DNA from: JALYLC01 sp035696365
Lineage (GTDB): Bacteria > Actinomycetota > Thermoleophilia > Gaiellales > JALYLC01
Assembly: GCA_035696365.1 (NCBI GenBank)
Contig: DASRQS010000077.1
Span: 1-64,000 of the forward strand
Length of the DNA stretch: 64,000 nucleotides
Reading direction: 5' to 3'
Below the pieces are notes generated by a model. The model ran no database searches and was not told the DNA's origin. It saw only the letters and a list, made by a program, of their open reading frames with translations. Positions 61,136 to 64,000 of the stretch are shown here, one piece after another (within the stretch, counting starts at the first letter, position 1; each line of letters begins with the position of its first letter). The position numbers were made by a program, and so were the translations under genes.

Positions 61136-62049
61136 ACGAGGATGCGGGCCGCGTCGCGGGCGACCCCGAAGACGGCCTCCTCGACGTCGCCGAGATCGTC
61201 GCCGTCGACGTGCATCGGCAGCGGCCGGCTGCACACGACGCGCACGTCGTCCACGTCGTGGAGGTAGGCGAGCAGCCGGTCGCTGCGGCGAGCCTGGCTG
61301 CCGGTCACGAGCAACTGCGTCGCATAGCGCGGGAGGTGGCGCCGGCGCATGTCGCTTGGCACGACCACGTCGAGCCCGCCCTCGAACGTGGCCCGCGGTG
61401 CGAGCTTGAGCGCGAAGGGGCCGAGATAGCTCCAGGGATGGACGTTTGCGGCGAACACGCTGACCCCGCGCGCCACCACGGCGCCGTCGAGGCAGACCTC
61501 GAGCAGCGGCTCGCGGAAGTCGCCACGCAGCAGCGTGCGCATGATCTGCGCCGCGAAGTAGGCGTCCCCCGGCCGCCGTCCCCTGGCCCGGCCCGCGCCG
61601 TCCACGAGCCGCACCACCTGCGCATCTGCGCCGACCCCCGCCGCGAAGGCAAAGCTCCTGCCGTTGACGATCCCCAGGTTGATACGGCGCTCGCGTCCAC
61701 TGACCAGAGCGTCGGCCACGATGCGAGCCGCCGGGCCAACGTGTCTGGGCATGCCCAGCGCGCGCGGCAGGACACTCGTGCCGCCGGCCGGCAGGACACC
61801 CACCGGTAGCGCGTCGCCGACGCCATTGAGCACCTCGTTGGCGGTGCCGTCGCCGCCCATCGAGGCGACGGCGTCGAAGCCGAGCCCGACCGCCTCTCGC
61901 GCGAGCTCGGTCGCATGGTCGCGCCGCTTCGTCTCGACCAGCTCGACGTCGCACTGCAGCTCGAGCGCAGTCCGGACAACCCGCACAGAGCGCTCCCGCA
62001 CACCGGAGGCGACGGGATTGACGATCAGTCGCAGGCGGGGGCGCGCCAC
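61132..62049 (-). CDS. Diacylglycerol/sphingosine-kinase-like lipid kinase
   Basis: A 305-residue member of the DAGK catalytic family. LRLIVNPVASG opens the fold, with the nucleotide loop SMGGDGTANEVLNGV and GVLPAGGTSVLPRALG. The C-terminal beta domain is present (SRPLPMHVDGD). It would phosphorylate a diacylglycerol-like or other lipid. The GTG at 62049 lies four bases after the crotonase gene stop. Confidence 0.9.
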   Translation of the reverse strand: MARPRLRLIVNPVASGVRERSVRVVRTALELQCDVELVETKRRDHATELAREAVGLGFDAVASMGGDGTANEVLNGVGDALPVGVLPAGGTSVLPRALGMPRHVGPAARIVADALVSGRERRINLGIVNGRSFAFAAGVGADAQVVRLVDGAGRARGRRPGDAYFAAQIMRTLLRGDFREPLLEVCLDGAVVARGVSVFAANVHPWSYLGPFALKLAPRATFEGGLDVVVPSDMRRRHLPRYATQLLVTGSQARRSDRLLAYLHDVDDVRVVCSRPLPMHVDGDDLGDVEEAVFGVARDAARILV

Positions 62050-62053
62050 CGCG

Positions 62054-62833
62054 TCAGCGTCCCTCGAAGCGCGGCGCGCGCTTCTCGAGGAACGCGGCGA
62101 TGCCCTCGGCGTGATCGCTCGAGCTCACGGCCGAAGCCTGCAATTGTGCTTCCAGCTCCATGGCATCCGCCAACGAGCTCTGCTCGGCGGCCCGCAGCAG
62201 GCGTTTGGTCCAGCCGAGCGCGAGCGTCGGGCGCGCTGCCAGCTCGGCTGCCAGCTCCTGCGCCGCCGGCAGCACCTCGTCGCGAGGCAGCACGCGCTGC
62301 ACGAGCCCGAGCTCGAGCGCCTCGGCGGCGCCGACCCGCCGGCCGGTCGCGGCCAGCTCGAACGCGCGGGCGTAACCCACGGTGCGCGGCAGCAGCCAGG
62401 AGCCGCCGCAGTCCGGGACGAGGCCGATGTTCGAGAAGGCCAGCATGAGCACCGCGTCCTCGGCCAGATAGCGAAGGTCGCAGGCGAGTGCGATCGAGAG
62501 ACCCGCTCCCGCGGCAGCGCCGTTGAGCGCGGCGATGACCGGCTTCGGCATGCCGACGAGCGCCTGCATGACCGGGATGTAGCTCTCCCGGATCATCACA
62601 TCGACGTCCGCGAGCGCGTCAGGCTCGCGCAGATCCTGTCCCGCGCAGAATGCGCGGCCGGCACCGGTCAGCACGACGCAGCGCACGCCCGCGTCGTCCG
62701 ACAGCCCGCGGAGCTCGCGCAGCAGCGCCTTGCGCGAGTCGCGCGTCTGCGCATTGAGCGACTCGGGGCGGTCGAGAGTGATCGTGGCGACGCCGCCGTC
62801 GCGCTCGACGCGATGCGTGGCCTCGGAGCTCAC
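62054..62833 (-). CDS. Crotonase-family enzyme, PaaG-like isomerase
   Basis: A 259-residue enoyl-CoA hydratase/isomerase. The oxyanion-hole segments FCAGQDL and NGAAAGAGLSIALACD are present. The first catalytic Glu of true hydratases is replaced (GAGLSIA) and the second position is Asp (GLVPDCGGSWLL), the pattern of PaaG-type isomerases. GTG 62833 overlaps the stop of a second crotonase gene, so the two likely act in one acyl-CoA pathway. Confidence 0.87.
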   Translation of the reverse strand: MSSEATHRVERDGGVATITLDRPESLNAQTRDSRKALLRELRGLSDDAGVRCVVLTGAGRAFCAGQDLREPDALADVDVMIRESYIPVMQALVGMPKPVIAALNGAAAGAGLSIALACDLRYLAEDAVLMLAFSNIGLVPDCGGSWLLPRTVGYARAFELAATGRRVGAAEALELGLVQRVLPRDEVLPAAQELAAELAARPTLALGWTKRLLRAAEQSSLADAMELEAQLQASAVSSSDHAEGIAAFLEKRAPRFEGR

Positions 62834-63603
62834 GAGCCGTGACTCCAGACGGGCGCGCGCCGCTCGACGAAGGCGTCCATGCCCTCACGGGCGTCCTCGC
62901 TCGCAAAGGCCAGGGCGAACAGGCGGCGCTCCTCGGCGAGGCCGGCCTCGAGCGGCGTCTCGAACGCGGCCTGCACGGCCTCGCGCGCCAGGCGAACGGC
63001 CAGCGCCGGCCGCTGCGCGATGCGCCGGCCGAGCGCCATGGCCTCGCGCTCCAGCGCCTCGGGCGCCGTCACGCGCGAGCAGATACCGGCCTGGAGCGCC
63101 TCGCGGGCACTCAGCGTCCGCCCGCCGAGGATCATCTCCAGCGCGAGCGAGCGCCCTGCGATGCGTGGCAGCCGTTGCGTCCCGCCCGCTCCCGGGATCA
63201 GCCCGAGACCGGTCTCGGGCAGGCCGAAGCGCGCGTCCTCGGCCGCCAGCACGATGTCGCAGGCGAGCGCGAGCTCGCAGCCGCCACCCAGGCACCAGCC
63301 ATGCACGGCCGCGATCACGGGGAGCCGCGAGGAGCGCAGACGCGCCCAGCGCTCGGCACGCCCCGACGCCAGCACATCGTGTGCCGAGAGCGCGCGCAAG
63401 CCTGCGACATCGGCGCCCGCGGCGAATGCCCGGCCGGACCCGCAGAGCACGACGCAGCGGACATCCGGCGACTCCTCGGCCTCGTCGAGCGCCGCGCAAA
63501 GCGCCTCGAGCAGCGCGTCCGAGAGCGCGTTCAGCGCCTCGGGCCGGTTCAGGCGCAGCAGTGCGACGGGGCCCTGACGCTCGCTCTGGACGATCTCGCT
63601 CAT
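62830..63603 (-). CDS. Enoyl-CoA hydratase
   Basis: A 257-residue crotonase with both catalytic glutamates: GGGCELALACD and LPETGLGLIPGAGGTQRL. It hydrates trans-2-enoyl-CoA. FAAGADVAGL is the oxyanion loop. Start ATG 63603. It heads the minus-strand run that continues through the PaaG-like enzyme, the lipid kinase and the HAD phosphatase. PaaF-like function is possible, but no other phenylacetate gene is in the window. Confidence 0.9.
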   Translation of the reverse strand: MSEIVQSERQGPVALLRLNRPEALNALSDALLEALCAALDEAEESPDVRCVVLCGSGRAFAAGADVAGLRALSAHDVLASGRAERWARLRSSRLPVIAAVHGWCLGGGCELALACDIVLAAEDARFGLPETGLGLIPGAGGTQRLPRIAGRSLALEMILGGRTLSAREALQAGICSRVTAPEALEREAMALGRRIAQRPALAVRLAREAVQAAFETPLEAGLAEERRLFALAFASEDAREGMDAFVERRAPVWSHGS

Positions 63604-63668
63604 GCGGCTTGGCTGGATGCCCCGGATGGGTAGAGGGAAACGCGCTTGGAGAGTACGCTTGAGAGCAT

Positions 63669-64000
63669 ATGCGGCGCATGCTTGCCACGTCGTTCTCCCT
63701 CGCGGCGGCTGTCTGCGCATTCACCGCCGTGCCTCAGGCAGCCGGTGCCAAGACGCCCCTCACGCTCACCAAGGTGCACGCCGACTGGTTCGGCAGCTCG
63801 CACCGGATCTTCGTCGACGCGACCTGGACGCCCAAGCGCTTCGAGACCCAGGTGGTGGTCAAGATCAGCGTCAACGGCGACAGCCTGCGCACGCTGCGCG
63901 TGACGAACTGGATCATCGGCCGCAAGGTCTTCAAGCTGACCGTGCCCGCGTCGGTCGCCAAGGGAAGCACGGCGCGCATCGAGGTGCGTGTGCACTCCGA
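63669..64000 (+). CDS. Secreted protein, N-terminal part (runs off window)
   Basis: ATG 63669 begins MRRMLATSFSLAAAVCAFTA, a signal peptide ending at AAGAKTP. The visible 110 residues are beta-rich and basic (VHADWFGSSHRIFVDATWTP, ETQVVVKISVNG, ARIEVRVHS), similar in style to the secreted proteins at 26895 and 38285. The frame is open at the right edge. It is divergent from the hydratase with 65 bases between. Confidence 0.7.
   Translation, partial: MRRMLATSFSLAAAVCAFTAVPQAAGAKTPLTLTKVHADWFGSSHRIFVDATWTPKRFETQVVVKISVNGDSLRTLRVTNWIIGRKVFKLTVPASVAKGSTARIEVRVHS

Noticed and set aside
1..64000. tRNA, rRNA, integrase or phage genes
   Set aside because: The few intergenic gaps were read for cloverleaf or conserved rRNA sequence, and the predicted proteins for recombinases; none was convincing.

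Overview
The window is a 64 kb piece of a very GC-rich, gene-dense bacterial chromosome with many GTG starts and 1-4 base overlaps (GTGA, ATGA) between neighbouring genes. The gene content points to Actinomycetota, most likely the Thermoleophilia (Solirubrobacterales or Gaiellales). The pointers are a futalosine-type menaquinone cluster, a SigR/RsrA redox sigma pair, the NucS mismatch endonuclease, a CsoR-controlled copper operon and two molybdenum hydroxylase clusters. The taxonomy is inference, because no rRNA or tRNA gene is visible.

Layout. 1-4.4 kb: menaquinone genes (menG C-terminus, polyprenyl synthase, mqnE, mqnA, mqnC). 4.4-8.3 kb: a decayed glutamine amidotransferase, gadB, a secreted cyclophilin, a DedA protein and a PAP2-like protein. 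8.3-9.2 kb: sigR-rsrA behind a SigR-type promoter. 9.3-14.5 kb: a seven-gene envelope/copper operon (uncharacterised protein, lipoprotein, His/Met-rich membrane protein, YcnI, CopC-CopD fusion, 29-residue membrane peptide, TPM-like protein). 14.5-21 kb (minus): a six-gene chain with an amidohydrolase, a PaoABC-like molybdenum hydroxylase, a FAD oxidoreductase and a MocA-like cytidylyltransferase, divergent from a ThDP enzyme. 22.7-29.7 kb: VOC protein, M16 peptidase, nucS, MBL hydrolase, fabI, AAA ATPase and a TPR membrane protein. 29.7-34.9 kb: large LuxR regulator, ogt, a RidA remnant, tyrS. 34.9-43.5 kb (minus): a form II CO-dehydrogenase-like cluster (coxSLM with coxD, coxE and xdhC), split by an ABC ATPase and a secreted protein. 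43.9-53.7 kb: secreted PKD protein, thrB, an ABC exporter, an AI-2E-type permease, a degenerate M23-like protein, a YmdB-type phosphodiesterase and a subtilisin. 53.7-57.6 kb (minus): copper operon (secreted protein, copA, csoR, DUF4396) behind a perfect CsoR palindrome. 57.7-63.6 kb (minus): membrane glycosyltransferase-like protein, GtrA, membrane protein, HAD phosphatase, lipid kinase and two crotonase-family enzymes. A secreted protein gene runs off the right end.

Intergenic DNA carries two repeat families. One is a ~272 bp element with terminal inverted repeats: two full copies, one truncated copy and one copy reduced to the two ends. Its end is fused to the stop codon of three genes. 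The other is a short palindrome with a GGTCTGACCC-like centre. No CRISPR array, transposase, integrase or phage gene was seen. The most distinctive biology is the pair of copper loci, which share an undescribed extracellular domain, together with these repeat elements.
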